Source of the DNA: Tunturiibacter empetritectus
GTDB taxonomy: Bacteria; Acidobacteriota; Terriglobia; Terriglobales; Acidobacteriaceae
Reading direction: 5' to 3'
DNA: 64,000 bases
NCBI RefSeq assembly: GCF_013410875.1
Contig: NZ_JACCCU010000002.1
Span: forward strand, 124,001-188,000
Below the pieces are notes generated by a model. It saw nothing but the letters and a program-made list of their open reading frames with translations. It was not told the DNA's origin and did no database searches. The translations under genes and the position numbers were made by a program. This document shows, in pieces, positions 25,742-34,756 of this stretch. Position 1 is the stretch's first letter. The number at the start of each line of letters is the position of its first letter.

Positions 25742-27667
25742 ATGATCATCCGCCACACCCTCCTGCCTCTAGCTCTGCTCACCCTCGCAACCCCTGGCCT
25801 CCTGCAAGCCCAGCAGCCCATCCAGATCACCGCCGACCTCTCCGAAGCTCCCCGCAAGATCTACCACGCCGAAGTCGACATCCCCGTCCAGCCCGGCCCC
25901 GTCTCTCTCACCACTCCCAAGTGGATCCCCGGCAACCATCGCCCCACCGGCCCAGTCGATCAAATCACCGGAGTCGTCTTCACCGCCAACGGCAAGGTCC
26001 TCCCTTGGCGCCGCGACGACGAAGACCTCTACGAGTTCCACGTCACCGTTCCCGCTGGGGTCACCACCCTGCACGCTCACCTCGACTGCATCGTCACCGC
26101 CCGCGTCAGCGACAAGCTGGCCGTCCTTGAATGGGAGAAGCTCCTGCTCTACCCCGCGAAGACTCCCGTAAAAGAGATCGCCATTCAGCCCTCCGTCAAA
26201 GTCCCGGCAGGCTGGGGCATCGGCACCGCCCTCACACCCACCGACGGTTATGATCCACAAAACCCTAAAGGCGGCCTCACCCACTACGCCCCCACCACCG
26301 TCGAGCAACTCGAAGACTCCCCCGTTATCACCGGCCAGTACTTCCACGAGTTCGCGCTCGCCCCCGAGGTCACGCCGAAGCACTACATCGACGTAGTCTC
26401 CGATTCACCCGAAGACTCCAAGCTCCGCCCCGCGCTCCTCGCCGAACTCAACAACCTCGTCCGCGAGACCGGCGCCGCCTACGACTCCCGCCACTACAAC
26501 GTCTACCACTTCCTCCTCACCCTCTCTGACGTAGCCGGCGGCGAAGGTCTCGAGCACGGTCAATCCTCCGACAATGGCGTAGGCGAAAAAGGCTTCTCCG
26601 ACCCATCGCACCAACTCGCCGAATCCGACCTCCTCTCCCACGAGTTCACCCACTCCTGGAACGGTAAGTACCGTCGCCCCTTCAACCTCTATCAGGACGA
26701 CTTCGAAAAGATGCAGCAGGGTTCGCTCCTCTGGGTCTACGAAGGCATGACCCACTATCTCGGCAACGTCCTCGCCGCCCGCTCCGGCCTCAAGTCACAG
26801 GAGCAGTACCGCGACCTGCTCGCCCTCTCCGCAGCCGACCTCGACTACAAGCCTGGCCGCGAGTGGCGCTCTACCGAAGACACCGCCATCGCCGCCAGCA
26901 TCCTCCGCGGCGGCAACCCCGCCTGGTCCAACTGGAAGCGCGGCCAGGACTACTACCAGGAGGGAGAGCTCTTCTGGCTCGACGCCGACACCCTCATCCG
27001 CCAGAAGACCGATAACAAAAAGTCCCTCACCGACTTCCTCCACATCTTCCTCGGCAAAGGCGGCAACACCGGCCCCCTCATCGTCACCTACAACCGCGAC
27101 GAGCTCATCGCCGACCTCAACCAGGTCTACAAGTACGACTGGGCCACCTTCCTCCACGAGCGGATCGACAACCTCAACCCCCGCGCCGACCTCGCCGGCA
27201 TCGAACGCGGCGGCTACAAGCTCGTCTACACCGACGAGCCCTCCAAATCAGAACGCACAGTCGCCGAGACCTACGCTCGCTACGGCATTGGCACCAACGC
27301 CTGGTACTCCCTCGGCCTCCGCCTCAATAAAGAAGGTCTCATCTCCGACGTCCGCTGGAACGGCCCCGCCGACAAGGCAAAGCTCTTCCCCGGACAAAAG
27401 ATCATCGCCGTCAACGGCAACGTCTTCTCCTCCGATGCCCTCAAGACCGCAATCAAGCAGTCTAAGGGAACCTCCGAGCCCCTCCACTTCATCCTCCAAA
27501 GCGACACCTTCGTCACCACCGCCGACATCGACTACCACGACGGCGAGCGCTACCCTCGTCTAGTTCGCGCCGAAGGCACCCCCGCCTACCTCGACGACAT
27601 CACCAAACCACTCGCCAAATCAGAACCCATCCCAGCCGAAAAGAAAGAAAAAGACTCCACCGAATAA
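25742..27667 (+). CDS. M61-family metallopeptidase with PDZ domain, secreted
   Basis: 641 residues. A signal peptide (LLPLALLTLATPGLLQAQ) is followed by the M61 N-terminal beta domain (residues 25-200). The zinc site is SHEFTHSWNGKYRRP near 297-311, with the third ligand Glu in the region around LWVYEGMTHYLG (near 333). A C-terminal PDZ domain is seen around 510-590 (YSLGLRLNKEGLISDVRWNGPADKAKLFPGQKI, cut here by meaning, with GPADKAKLFPG the loop). The family includes glycyl aminopeptidases. The ending is polar (EKKEKDSTE). Located alone, with a strong terminator after it. Confidence 0.93.
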   Translation: MIIRHTLLPLALLTLATPGLLQAQQPIQITADLSEAPRKIYHAEVDIPVQPGPVSLTTPKWIPGNHRPTGPVDQITGVVFTANGKVLPWRRDDEDLYEFHVTVPAGVTTLHAHLDCIVTARVSDKLAVLEWEKLLLYPAKTPVKEIAIQPSVKVPAGWGIGTALTPTDGYDPQNPKGGLTHYAPTTVEQLEDSPVITGQYFHEFALAPEVTPKHYIDVVSDSPEDSKLRPALLAELNNLVRETGAAYDSRHYNVYHFLLTLSDVAGGEGLEHGQSSDNGVGEKGFSDPSHQLAESDLLSHEFTHSWNGKYRRPFNLYQDDFEKMQQGSLLWVYEGMTHYLGNVLAARSGLKSQEQYRDLLALSAADLDYKPGREWRSTEDTAIAASILRGGNPAWSNWKRGQDYYQEGELFWLDADTLIRQKTDNKKSLTDFLHIFLGKGGNTGPLIVTYNRDELIADLNQVYKYDWATFLHERIDNLNPRADLAGIERGGYKLVYTDEPSKSERTVAETYARYGIGTNAWYSLGLRLNKEGLISDVRWNGPADKAKLFPGQKIIAVNGNVFSSDALKTAIKQSKGTSEPLHFILQSDTFVTTADIDYHDGERYPRLVRAEGTPAYLDDITKPLAKSEPIPAEKKEKDSTE

Positions 27668-27689
27668 TCCCCACAAGACGAAACAACTC

Positions 27690-27725
27690 AAAGCGCCGCC
27701 CTTCATCAAGAGCGGCGCTTTTTTG
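27690..27725 (+). terminator. Intrinsic terminator of the M61 peptidase gene
   Basis: AAAGCGCCGC and GCGGCGCTTT form a ten-base perfect stem, and the right arm runs into a T-tract (CTTTTTTGC). About 20 bases after the stop codon. Confidence 0.9.
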
Positions 27726-27787
27726 CTGTAGCCAGCAAGCAGGCTGGGATAAGCTTGGAATCCATCACGCGGAGATGCTTGCCCTTC

Positions 27788-28546
27788 ATGCTGACCCTCA
27801 CCCAAAACATCGTCATCCTCATCGTCACCATGACCTGTTCCATGCTCTTCCTGGCGCTTCTCAACCGCGTCTGGCCACGCGAACGCCGCACGGTACACAA
27901 CGACCTCATCGGCTGGCAGCTCGGCATCCTCGGCACCACCTACGCGGTCATTCTTGGCTTCATGCTTTACACCGTCTGGACCAACTTCGGCGAAGCAAAT
28001 ATCAACACCGACCTCGAAGCCAACGCCGTGCGCAACATCTATCAACTCGCAGAAGGTCTTCCGACGCCGCAGCGCATACTCCTCGAACAACAGGCCCGCG
28101 CCTACGTCGACGCGGTCATCAACGAGGACTGGCCCGAGATGCATAACAGCCGCCTCCCCGAAGAGAGCAACCTCATCAATCGCGATATGTGGAAGACCCT
28201 CATGTCCGTCAAAGCCGCCTCCCCCTCCGAACTCCTCGCCGAGGATCACGCCCTCAGCGAACTAAGCGCCCTCACCGAACACCGCCGCACACGCCTCATC
28301 CAAAGCGCCTATCGCCTTCCCACCATCTTCTGGGGAGTTCTCCTCGCCGGTGGACTCGTCACCATTCTCTCGGCCTCCCTCTTCGGCTCAGCCAATCGAG
28401 CCCTTCACGCGCTCCAGGTCTTCTGCTTCACTCTCCTCATCACCCTCGTCCTGCTCGCCATCGCCGACGTCAACCTACCCTTCCGCGGCTGGGTTCACGT
28501 CAGCAACTTCGCCTTCCAGCGCGCCAAGCAGAACATGAACAACTAG
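27788..28546 (+). CDS. DUF4239 membrane protein
   Basis: 252 residues from the ATG at 27788 (a TTG at 27755 would add eleven residues). Hydrophobic segments at the N terminus (IVILIVTMTCSMLFLALL), about 45-62 (LGTTYAVILGFMLYTVWTNF), then near 190-215 (FWGVLLAGGLVTILSASLFG) and 220-240 (FCFTLLITLVLLAIADV). The central part is a long soluble helical section rich in charged residues. This matches the DUF4239 layout, also called bestrophin-like. Function is unknown; channel activity is only by analogy. Codon use is like its neighbours. It precedes a MetX-like hydrolase on the same strand with about 70 bases between. Confidence 0.8.
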   Translation: MLTLTQNIVILIVTMTCSMLFLALLNRVWPRERRTVHNDLIGWQLGILGTTYAVILGFMLYTVWTNFGEANINTDLEANAVRNIYQLAEGLPTPQRILLEQQARAYVDAVINEDWPEMHNSRLPEESNLINRDMWKTLMSVKAASPSELLAEDHALSELSALTEHRRTRLIQSAYRLPTIFWGVLLAGGLVTILSASLFGSANRALHALQVFCFTLLITLVLLAIADVNLPFRGWVHVSNFAFQRAKQNMNN

Positions 28547-28614
28547 AAGCACTCAATCGTGATATCCGATATATCTTGAATCCAGCACACAAACCATCGC
28601 CGCCGGAGCTCCCG

Positions 28615-29709
28615 ATGATCAGGTTCCTCACCCGCGTTCCCAGCCTCACCTTCTTCGCGCTCTTCTCCGTCGTAGCCTCCGCCCAGACTATCCCCACCAA
28701 GTGGCCCACCCAGGACGGCACCTACACCATCAAAGACTTCCGCTTCGGCACCAACGAAACTCTCCTCGAACTCAAGCTCCACTACCTCACCCTCGGCGAG
28801 CCCCACCGTGGCGCCGACGGCCACACCGACAACGCCATCCTCCTGCTCCACGGCACCGGCGGCGACGCCCACTCTCTCCTCAACCCCGCCTTCTCCGATG
28901 TTCTCTTCGGCCCCGGCCAGCCCTTCGACATCACAAAATACTTCCTCATCCTCCCCGACGACATCGGCCACGGCGAATCCTCCAAGCCCTCCGACGGCCT
29001 CCACATGCACTTCCCCCAGTACGACTATGACGACATGGTCGCCTCCCAGCACACCATGCTCCTCGAAGGCCTCCACGTCGACCATCTCCGCCTCATCCTC
29101 GGCACCTCCATGGGCTGCATGCAGTCCTTCGTCTGGGGCGAGACCTTCCCCAACTTCGCTGACGCCCTCGCCCCCTTCGCCTGCCTGCCCGCCGAACTCG
29201 CCGGCCGCAATCGCATGTGGCGCTACATGGCCATGGAGTCCATCAAGCACGACCCCGCCTGGAACAATGGTGAGTACACCACCGAGCCCGTCGAAGGCCT
29301 TCGCGGAGCCAACGACCTCATCCTCATCGCCGGCAGCGCCCCGCTCCAGATGCAGAAAAACTACCCCACCCGCCAGCAGGCCGAAGCCTACATCGACCGC
29401 GTCCTTACCGCCAGCATCGCCCGCACCGACGCCAACAACTTCCTCTACTACGTCAACGCCTCACGCAACTACAACCCCGAGCCGAAGCTCTCCGCCATCA
29501 CCGCGCCCGTCCTCTGGATCAACTCCGCCGACGACTTCATCAACCCACCCGAGCTAGGCATCGCCCAAGAGATGGTCAAGAAGATGCCCAATGCAAAGTT
29601 CATACTCATCCCCATCTCCGATGCCACTCGTGGCCACGGCACCCACACACAAGCCGCCGTCTGGAAGCAATACCTCATCGACTTCCTCGCCCAAATAGAA
29701 AAACACTAG
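28615..29709 (+). CDS. Secreted alpha/beta hydrolase related to homoserine O-acetyltransferase
   Basis: 364 residues from ATG 28615, chosen because GGAG lies seven bases upstream and a signal peptide (FLTRVPSLTFFALFSVVASAQ) follows at once. The fold carries the MetX pattern: ILLLHGTGGDAHSL (oxyanion region near 80), FLILPDDIGHGESSKPSD, nucleophile Ser in LILGTSMGCMQSF near residue 160, Asp in PVLWINSADDFINPPE near 310, and His in TRGHGTHTQ near 338. So the triad is complete. Relatives acetylate homoserine, but the secreted form suggests a hydrolase or acyltransferase outside the cytosol; the substrate is not known. Confidence 0.88.
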   Translation: MIRFLTRVPSLTFFALFSVVASAQTIPTKWPTQDGTYTIKDFRFGTNETLLELKLHYLTLGEPHRGADGHTDNAILLLHGTGGDAHSLLNPAFSDVLFGPGQPFDITKYFLILPDDIGHGESSKPSDGLHMHFPQYDYDDMVASQHTMLLEGLHVDHLRLILGTSMGCMQSFVWGETFPNFADALAPFACLPAELAGRNRMWRYMAMESIKHDPAWNNGEYTTEPVEGLRGANDLILIAGSAPLQMQKNYPTRQQAEAYIDRVLTASIARTDANNFLYYVNASRNYNPEPKLSAITAPVLWINSADDFINPPELGIAQEMVKKMPNAKFILIPISDATRGHGTHTQAAVWKQYLIDFLAQIEKH

Positions 29710-29736
29710 GGAACCCTGATCAAATCCTATCTTGAA

Positions 29737-29797
29737 AGGGCGGGACTTTAGTCCCGCCGCAAGTTTAACCACAGCAACGCGGCTTTAGCGCTGGGGG
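29737..29797 (+). repeat. TTTAG-loop hairpins, relative of the RAYT-associated repeat
   Basis: Hairpin GGCGGGACTTTAGTCCCGCC (29739-29758), then CGCAAGTTTAACCACAG and GCGGCTTTAGCGCTGGGG. Arrangement is like the repeats at 31479 and 38256: a first hairpin, a CGCAAG-TTTAA link, and a GCGGCTTTAG-type second hairpin. The stem sequences differ. Confidence 0.55.
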
Positions 29798-29809
29798 AAT
29801 GCCCCTTCC

Positions 29810-29904
29810 GACCAGCGGGAGGACCAACTCCACCGATCTGCCAAAACAAGGTATACAAGTCACGAAGTGACCGCCCCACGCGTAGTGGGCCCGTCCGGCA
29901 GGAC
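29810..29904 (+). repeat. Composite palindromic element, copy 2
   Basis: GACCAGCGGGAGG start, CCAAAACAAGGTATACAAG, the GTCAC-GAA-GTGAC hairpin, the CCAC/GTGG hairpin and end GGGCCCGTCCGGCAGGAC. Order and length match copy 24593. It lies only ten bases from the end of the pseudokinase gene. Confidence 0.8.
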
Positions 29905-29913
29905 AAGGCGCCG

Positions 29914-31218
29914 CTACCGGCGATAGTTCTGAGCGTAGCTGTCGTGAGGCAGCCCCTCTGCGCGTCCCTTCCTGACGAACGCAAACGCCTCATCCTTGCT
30001 CATCGTCCCACCAACCACCACAAGGTACGGTGCCCGCCCGCTCGGCGTAAACACCTCTGGCCGCAGATCTGGATGCACCACCCTAAGACTCTCCACCTTC
30101 TGTTGAGCCTGAGCCTCGCGGTTATACGTAAACGCCACCACCCGCCACTGACCCGTACCACCAGCAGCCGGCGCAGGCACCGAAGCCTCCGGCGCAGCAG
30201 CGGCAGGAGCAGGAGCAGAAACAGCAGCAGGAGCCTCCAAGGCCGGCACAGGAGCCGCATCGTTCGCCTCGGTCCCCACTGCAGGCACCACCGCATTCGC
30301 CTGCACCGCTCCAGCGGACTTCGACCACCGCCCATGCAGGAACAACGCGATCAGCAGCAACAGCACCATCGCTCCCCCGCCAATCAGCAGCCGCCGGCCT
30401 TCAATCCCGCCCGTCTTCTCCTCCGCAACCCGCACGCGATTTGTCGGATAAGTCGGCAGCTCCACTGGCGGCGTCTCGACTACCTTCTCCGCTCGAGGCT
30501 GGCTCACCGCAACAGGACGAGCCTCCACCCGAATCTCCGTGTCCGGCCGCAACGCCGCAACCATCTCCGGAATCCCCCACTCCCCGCTGATCCCCTTACG
30601 AATAATCGGATCCAGCGGAGGATCTGGCGGCAGCTCCCGCTTCGCCTCTTCCAGCGTCTTCTTCTGCGTCAACGCCTGCAGCAGCACCACCGCGAAATCG
30701 TGCGCGTCCTTGCGCTTCAGCTCGCTGCCCTCCCGCCCTTCAGGAGTTTCACGGATGCAATCGCTCCGCAGCTTGATCGACTCGCCTACCGCCAGCACAT
30801 TCGCCGGCTCAATATGCTCATGCACAAACCCGTTCGTGTGCAGCGCGTCCAGCGCCGAAGCAAGACTCGTCGCAACCTGTTTCGTCTCCTGTACCGTCAT
30901 GCGCCGTTCTGACACAATCTCGCCCATGTTCGCGTCCACCGGCTCCATCACCGCATAAACCAGCGACGTCTCATCCAGCGTCACCCTGCCAAACTGAATC
31001 AGCTTTACCAGATTGGGATGATTCAACGCCTGAATCCCGCGCCACCGCCCCAGAATCTCTTCATCATCAAAGTGCGATTCGATCAGCCGTATCACCGTCG
31101 GGCCACCCACGCCGTTTGATGTCGAAAAAAAGGCGCTTCTGCCTTCGGGCCGTATCAGTTTTGTGAGAGGGAACGCCCCATCGATCGTTCTTCCTTCATA
31201 CTCTGTCCAAAGTTCCAT
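29914..31218 (-). CDS. Pseudokinase - single membrane helix - SPOR domain protein
   Basis: 434 residues. Residues 1-245 follow the protein kinase fold: a hinge-like YAVMEPVD near 88, a helix leading to ALDALHTNGFVHEHIEPANVL at 122-142, and a degenerate C-lobe (KRKDAHDFAVVLLQAL). But the catalytic parts are changed: the Lys of the VAIK motif is Arg44 (TVIRLIE), the HRD Asp is not there (HEHIEPAN), and no DFG is seen near 150. One membrane helix follows (GGGAMVLLLLIALFLHG, about 279-297), then an Ala/Pro-rich linker and a C-terminal SPOR domain (WRVVAFTYNREAQAQQ to LPHDSYAQNYR). SPOR domains bind denuded peptidoglycan glycans at septa. Thus a membrane protein with cytosolic pseudokinase and periplasmic SPOR; role in cell division is inference. 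Confidence 0.85.
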   Translation of the reverse strand: MELWTEYEGRTIDGAFPLTKLIRPEGRSAFFSTSNGVGGPTVIRLIESHFDDEEILGRWRGIQALNHPNLVKLIQFGRVTLDETSLVYAVMEPVDANMGEIVSERRMTVQETKQVATSLASALDALHTNGFVHEHIEPANVLAVGESIKLRSDCIRETPEGREGSELKRKDAHDFAVVLLQALTQKKTLEEAKRELPPDPPLDPIIRKGISGEWGIPEMVAALRPDTEIRVEARPVAVSQPRAEKVVETPPVELPTYPTNRVRVAEEKTGGIEGRRLLIGGGAMVLLLLIALFLHGRWSKSAGAVQANAVVPAVGTEANDAAPVPALEAPAAVSAPAPAAAAPEASVPAPAAGGTGQWRVVAFTYNREAQAQQKVESLRVVHPDLRPEVFTPSGRAPYLVVVGGTMSKDEAFAFVRKGRAEGLPHDSYAQNYRR

Positions 31219-31599
31219 GTCTGATCCACCGTCCTGAATATTGACTCAAGGGAGAAAGCCGCAAAGGGCAAATAGAACAAAGAGGGACGACGAAAGCCCT
31301 GCGTGCAACCATACGCCTCATCACCAGAGACCATTATCCTTTATTGCGCCGCGTCACTCAACGGATACCGGCCCATCGGCGTCGACGGCACATCTTTTTT
31401 GTTTGTCACGCAGCAAACCTTTGCTTCTCACGCGGCGAGCATCTGTTCTGCCACCACCGCTCGATGCAGCGGCTACTGTAAAAGTCCGTTTTGCTAAGGG
31501 CACGTCTCAGCCGTGCCGCAAAGGCTTTAATTGTATTGCGGCTTTAGCCGCTGAGGTCCGCCTTTCGTTTTGGAGGGCAGCCTCCCGCCACAAAACACT
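31219..31599. other. 381-base gap with RAYT-type repeat
   Basis: No supported gene. Bases 31219-31478 are the upstream region of the pseudokinase gene and contain nothing I recognise. Bases 31479-31578 are a repeat described separately. The rest is downstream of the serine hydrolase gene. Confidence 0.6.
31479..31578 (+). repeat. RAYT-associated-type repeat, copy 1
   Basis: AAAAGTCCGTTTTGCTAAGGGCACG start, hairpin GGCACG/CAGCCGTGCC, CGCAAAGGCTTTAATTGTATT link, hairpin GCGGCTTTAGCCGCTGAGGT and tail GCCTTTCGTTTTGGAGGG. It is nearly identical over about 100 bases to the copy at 38256, directly upstream of the RAYT gene. Confidence 0.85.
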
Positions 31600-33015
31600 C
31601 TAGCTCCCCGAAGGAATCACCAGGTACTGCTCCAGCTTCCCATCCGGCTCTTCATAGACTGTCACCCGCAGCTTTCTATCCGGAAAGCTCACATCAAAGA
31701 CCCGAAACGTCATCCCGCCGCGCAACTCCTCGTCCATCTGCTTGAAGCTGGTCGGCGCGCCGAGCGGCTTCAGACTACTCGCAAAATCCTGCACAGCCTC
31801 CTCGGTAAAGTAAGCATCGCAATACGCCGTCAGCTGCGAGCGATCCAGCTTCCCCTCCTGCAACCCGGTAAAGATATCAAGCGCACGTCTCTCAGCCGTT
31901 GCAGCCCCATCCGCAGTCTTAGGAGCCGCTCCCAGCACCAGCGGAGCGATCTTCCGCGCCAACGCAGCCGCAGCGCTCGAAGCATCTTCATTCGTCAACA
32001 CCGTCACCGCCACCTTATCGTCAGGAAACACCGTGTTCTGCGACACAAACCCCGACACCTCGCCGCTATGCGAGATCACCCGATGCCCATCGCGCTCACC
32101 CACCTGCACGCCCAGTCCATAGTGCGTGCCGCTGCCATCCTTCAGCTTCACCTCCGTAAACATCTCGTCATAAGAAGCCGGCGCCAGCAGTGTCCGATTC
32201 ATCAAACTGATATTCCACAGCGCCAGATCGCTCGCCGGCATCGCCAACTCTCCCGCCGCAAACATCCACCCCGCACCCTCTTGCGGAGCTGGACGCAGCG
32301 GCCCCAGCGCATGTTGGTAATAACCAGTCGGATCATTCGCGCGCAGTCTGCTGGCATCAGAATTAAAGACCCCAGTCATCTTCAGCGGACGAAAGATCCG
32401 CTCCTGCAACTGATCGATCAACGGCTTCCCAGCAACCACCTCTGCGATCCTCCCCGCAATCACATAGTTGGTATTGGAGTACTGCCACTTCGTCCCTGGC
32501 TCGAAGTCCAGCGGCTTCTTCGCCCACACATCCAGAATGTGTTGTGGAGTCGCCGGCTGCATCATCGACGTCATCACATAGTCCTCCGGCCAGAAGTCCT
32601 GGTACCCCGAGGTCATCGACAACACCTGCCGCACCGTCACTTCATTCGCCCGCGTCAACTCCGGCAGATATTTCCCCACCGGATCGTCCAGCTTCACCTT
32701 GCCATCCTGCACCAGCAGCAAAATAATCGCCGCCGTAAACTGTTTGCTCACCGACCCGATCGAGTACTGCATCCCCGGCTCCGCCAGCATCACCGGCTCC
32801 AACCGCGCCTTCCCATAAGCCTTCACGTAGGCGATCTTCCCACCCTGCACCACCGCCACCGAAGCGCTCGGAACCCCAGTAGACTTCAGCACCTCAGCCG
32901 CAGCCGCATCGATCCCCGTCGCCGTAGCCGCAGGCAGCAAACTCTGCGCCCAAGCCGCACTCATGGTTGCAAAAACCAATCCAAAAACCGCCGTCACTCC
33001 AACTCGCTGATTCAT
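31600..33015 (-). CDS. Secreted serine hydrolase, class C beta-lactamase fold
   Basis: 471 residues from ATG 33015 (other in-frame ATGs at 33018 and 33048 are possible; signal peptide VGVTAVFGLVFATMSAAWAQ argues for one of the two later ones). The penicillin-recognising fold shows SxxK in SIGSVSKQF near 88-91, YxN in KWQYSNTNYV near 190, and the HSGEVSG box (KTG-like) near 325. A C-terminal lipocalin-like or DUF3471-type extension, from about 360, covers FTGLQEGKLDRSQ to the end. Relatives are esterases or D-amino peptidases (EstB, AmpH). Real beta-lactam breakdown is not suggested. The ending of the gene is followed by a repeat. Confidence 0.9.
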   Translation of the reverse strand: MNQRVGVTAVFGLVFATMSAAWAQSLLPAATATGIDAAAAEVLKSTGVPSASVAVVQGGKIAYVKAYGKARLEPVMLAEPGMQYSIGSVSKQFTAAIILLLVQDGKVKLDDPVGKYLPELTRANEVTVRQVLSMTSGYQDFWPEDYVMTSMMQPATPQHILDVWAKKPLDFEPGTKWQYSNTNYVIAGRIAEVVAGKPLIDQLQERIFRPLKMTGVFNSDASRLRANDPTGYYQHALGPLRPAPQEGAGWMFAAGELAMPASDLALWNISLMNRTLLAPASYDEMFTEVKLKDGSGTHYGLGVQVGERDGHRVISHSGEVSGFVSQNTVFPDDKVAVTVLTNEDASSAAAALARKIAPLVLGAAPKTADGAATAERRALDIFTGLQEGKLDRSQLTAYCDAYFTEEAVQDFASSLKPLGAPTSFKQMDEELRGGMTFRVFDVSFPDRKLRVTVYEEPDGKLEQYLVIPSGS

Positions 33016-33165
33016 CATGCACGAAAGACTATCAGCGCCCCCATTCACCCGCCAGCCCTCTCCAATTAATTTTCAACCGCCTCGCGAACACGAGCTACAA
33101 TCCGAATCAGCAAAAATCCGGCCCCTCGCAAAACACCCCAACCCCTTCCCCCACAAGGAGAATCC

Positions 33166-33501
33166 ATGGCAGGCACGTTCGAGATCAGGAAGGCAAAAGA
33201 CGGTGAGTTCTACTTCCACCTCAAGGCCGCCAACGGCCAGATCATCCTCTCCAGCGAGATGTACGTCGGCAAGTCCTCCGCCGAAAACGGCATCGAGTCG
33301 GTCAAGAAGAACGCCCCCATCGACGATCACTACGAGCGCAAAGACGCCAGGAACGGCCAGCCTATGTTCAACCTCAAAGCCGCCAACCACCAGGTCATCG
33401 GCACCAGCGAAACCTACTCCTCCATCGCCGCGCGCGAAGCCGGTATCGAGTCGGTCAAAACTAACGCCCCCGCAGCGCCAGTCCACGACCTGACCACCTA
33501 A
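33166..33501 (+). CDS. YegP-family protein (DUF1508 tandem repeat)
   Basis: 111 residues made of two copies of a beta-rich unit: FEIRKAKDGEFYFHLKAANG at 5-24 with IESVKKNAP, and NGQPMFNLKAANHQVIGTSE with IESVKTNAP. This is the family architecture. A strong ribosome site (AAGGAGAATCC) precedes the ATG. Function is unknown in all family members, though small size and high expression are typical. Codon use is highly C-ending, consistent with strong expression. Divergent from the serine hydrolase gene. Confidence 0.95.
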   Translation: MAGTFEIRKAKDGEFYFHLKAANGQIILSSEMYVGKSSAENGIESVKKNAPIDDHYERKDARNGQPMFNLKAANHQVIGTSETYSSIAAREAGIESVKTNAPAAPVHDLTT

Positions 33502-33522
33502 CCTCTACCCGAGCGATCGGTC

Positions 33523-34479
33523 CTAATCAGGAATTGTTCCAATCGTTCGCAGCCACGTCTCTACAAGTTGCGGCCATGCGGTTGCAGGATACTTCGTTCT
33601 GCGCAGCCCGAAGGCATGGCCGCCTTCGGCATACGAATGAAACTCGACCGGCACACCAGCCTTCTTGAGTCCCACGTAATATGTCAGGGAGTCCCATACG
33701 CTGTCGACCTTATCGTTTTCATTTTGAAGCAGAAACGTAGGAGGCGTTTGAGCGGTGATGTGGGCCGCGATATCCGGGTTCAACTCCAGCGAGCCCTTTT
33801 TCACCGAAAGGTGACCGGGATAGAGAGCCACCGCGAAGTCCGGACGACAACTCTGTTTATCGGCAGCGTCAACTTCGGGATAGAGGCGTCTGTCAAAGTG
33901 AACACTGGTCGCCGCCACAAGGTGACCACCTGCAGAGAACCCCAGCACGCCCACCTTATGCACGTCGATGTGCCACTCTGCGGCATGAAGACGAACCAGC
34001 CCAATCGTCCTCTGGGCATCTTCCAGAGCCATCGAAGACTGCGGGTAAGCACCCCAGCTTGGAGCCGATCTCGGCGCGGGAACGCGATACTTCAGCAGCA
34101 CGCAGGTGATGCCCTTCGAGACAAGCCAGTCACAAACCTCTGTCCCTTCAAGATCGATGGCGAGAATCTCATATCCCCCTCCAGGAAACACGATGACAGC
34201 AGCGCCGGTGTTCTTTCCCGTCGGCGAATAAACGGTCATCGTGGGTTGCGAAACCCTCTCCACCGCAAGCCACGGCTTACCCGCAACCAGCGATTCTCCT
34301 CCAACGCTCTCCATCTTCTCCGGTCCCGTCATCAGTCGCCCGTCAGGCGGGGTCTTCGGCCATATCGGCAGTTGCGTGTGTCCAGACGATGGCTCCCAGA
34401 CAGCCTGTTGTGCGCCAAGCCGGCCAACCGTAAGGACCGCAAGCACACTCAAGATCAACGTCTTCCACACAGCTCCCAT
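33523..34479 (-). CDS. Secreted alpha/beta hydrolase (acetyl-esterase type)
   Basis: 318 residues from the ATG at 34479, chosen because AGAGGA lies about ten bases upstream and a compact signal peptide (WKTLILSVLAVLTVGRLGAQ) follows; the frame is open further up. The oxyanion box is VIVFPGGGYEILA (HGG-like with Pro-Gly-Gly-Gly), the nucleophile Ser is in GVLGFSAGGHLVA, Asp is in LQNENDKVDS and His in AEGGHAFGLR. This is the pattern of acetylxylan esterase and similar carbohydrate esterases (BD-FAE). Proximity to the GH38 mannosidase on the opposite strand suits polysaccharide deacetylation. Codon use is less C-ending than its neighbours, hinting at later arrival. Confidence 0.88.
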   Translation of the reverse strand: MGAVWKTLILSVLAVLTVGRLGAQQAVWEPSSGHTQLPIWPKTPPDGRLMTGPEKMESVGGESLVAGKPWLAVERVSQPTMTVYSPTGKNTGAAVIVFPGGGYEILAIDLEGTEVCDWLVSKGITCVLLKYRVPAPRSAPSWGAYPQSSMALEDAQRTIGLVRLHAAEWHIDVHKVGVLGFSAGGHLVAATSVHFDRRLYPEVDAADKQSCRPDFAVALYPGHLSVKKGSLELNPDIAAHITAQTPPTFLLQNENDKVDSVWDSLTYYVGLKKAGVPVEFHSYAEGGHAFGLRRTKYPATAWPQLVETWLRTIGTIPD

Positions 34480-34756
34480 ACCGTGCCATCCTCTTTTGTC
34501 TGCGTCGGTCATTCGTTGCCTGTTTTCGCAACGTGGAACAGGACCATTCACACACTGCATCCTACGCAGCGCCTGATCGATCAAGGTCGGTTCTTGCTTA
34601 AGTAACTCCCGGCAGTCTGCCATTGGCATCGCACGGAGTCGCACAGAGTCTCTCCATCATGCACGAGTTTCTGTCCTTCAGCGTTTGCGAAGTTGGTTCG
34701 ACCCCACAACTGCCCGCCGTTGTGACAAGCCCCTGCATTGCTATACCCTTGCCCTT

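Noticed and set aside
28189..28614. Upstream extension of the MetX-like hydrolase
   Set aside because: Overlaps the DUF4239 gene; signal peptide and ribosome site fit the ATG at 28615.
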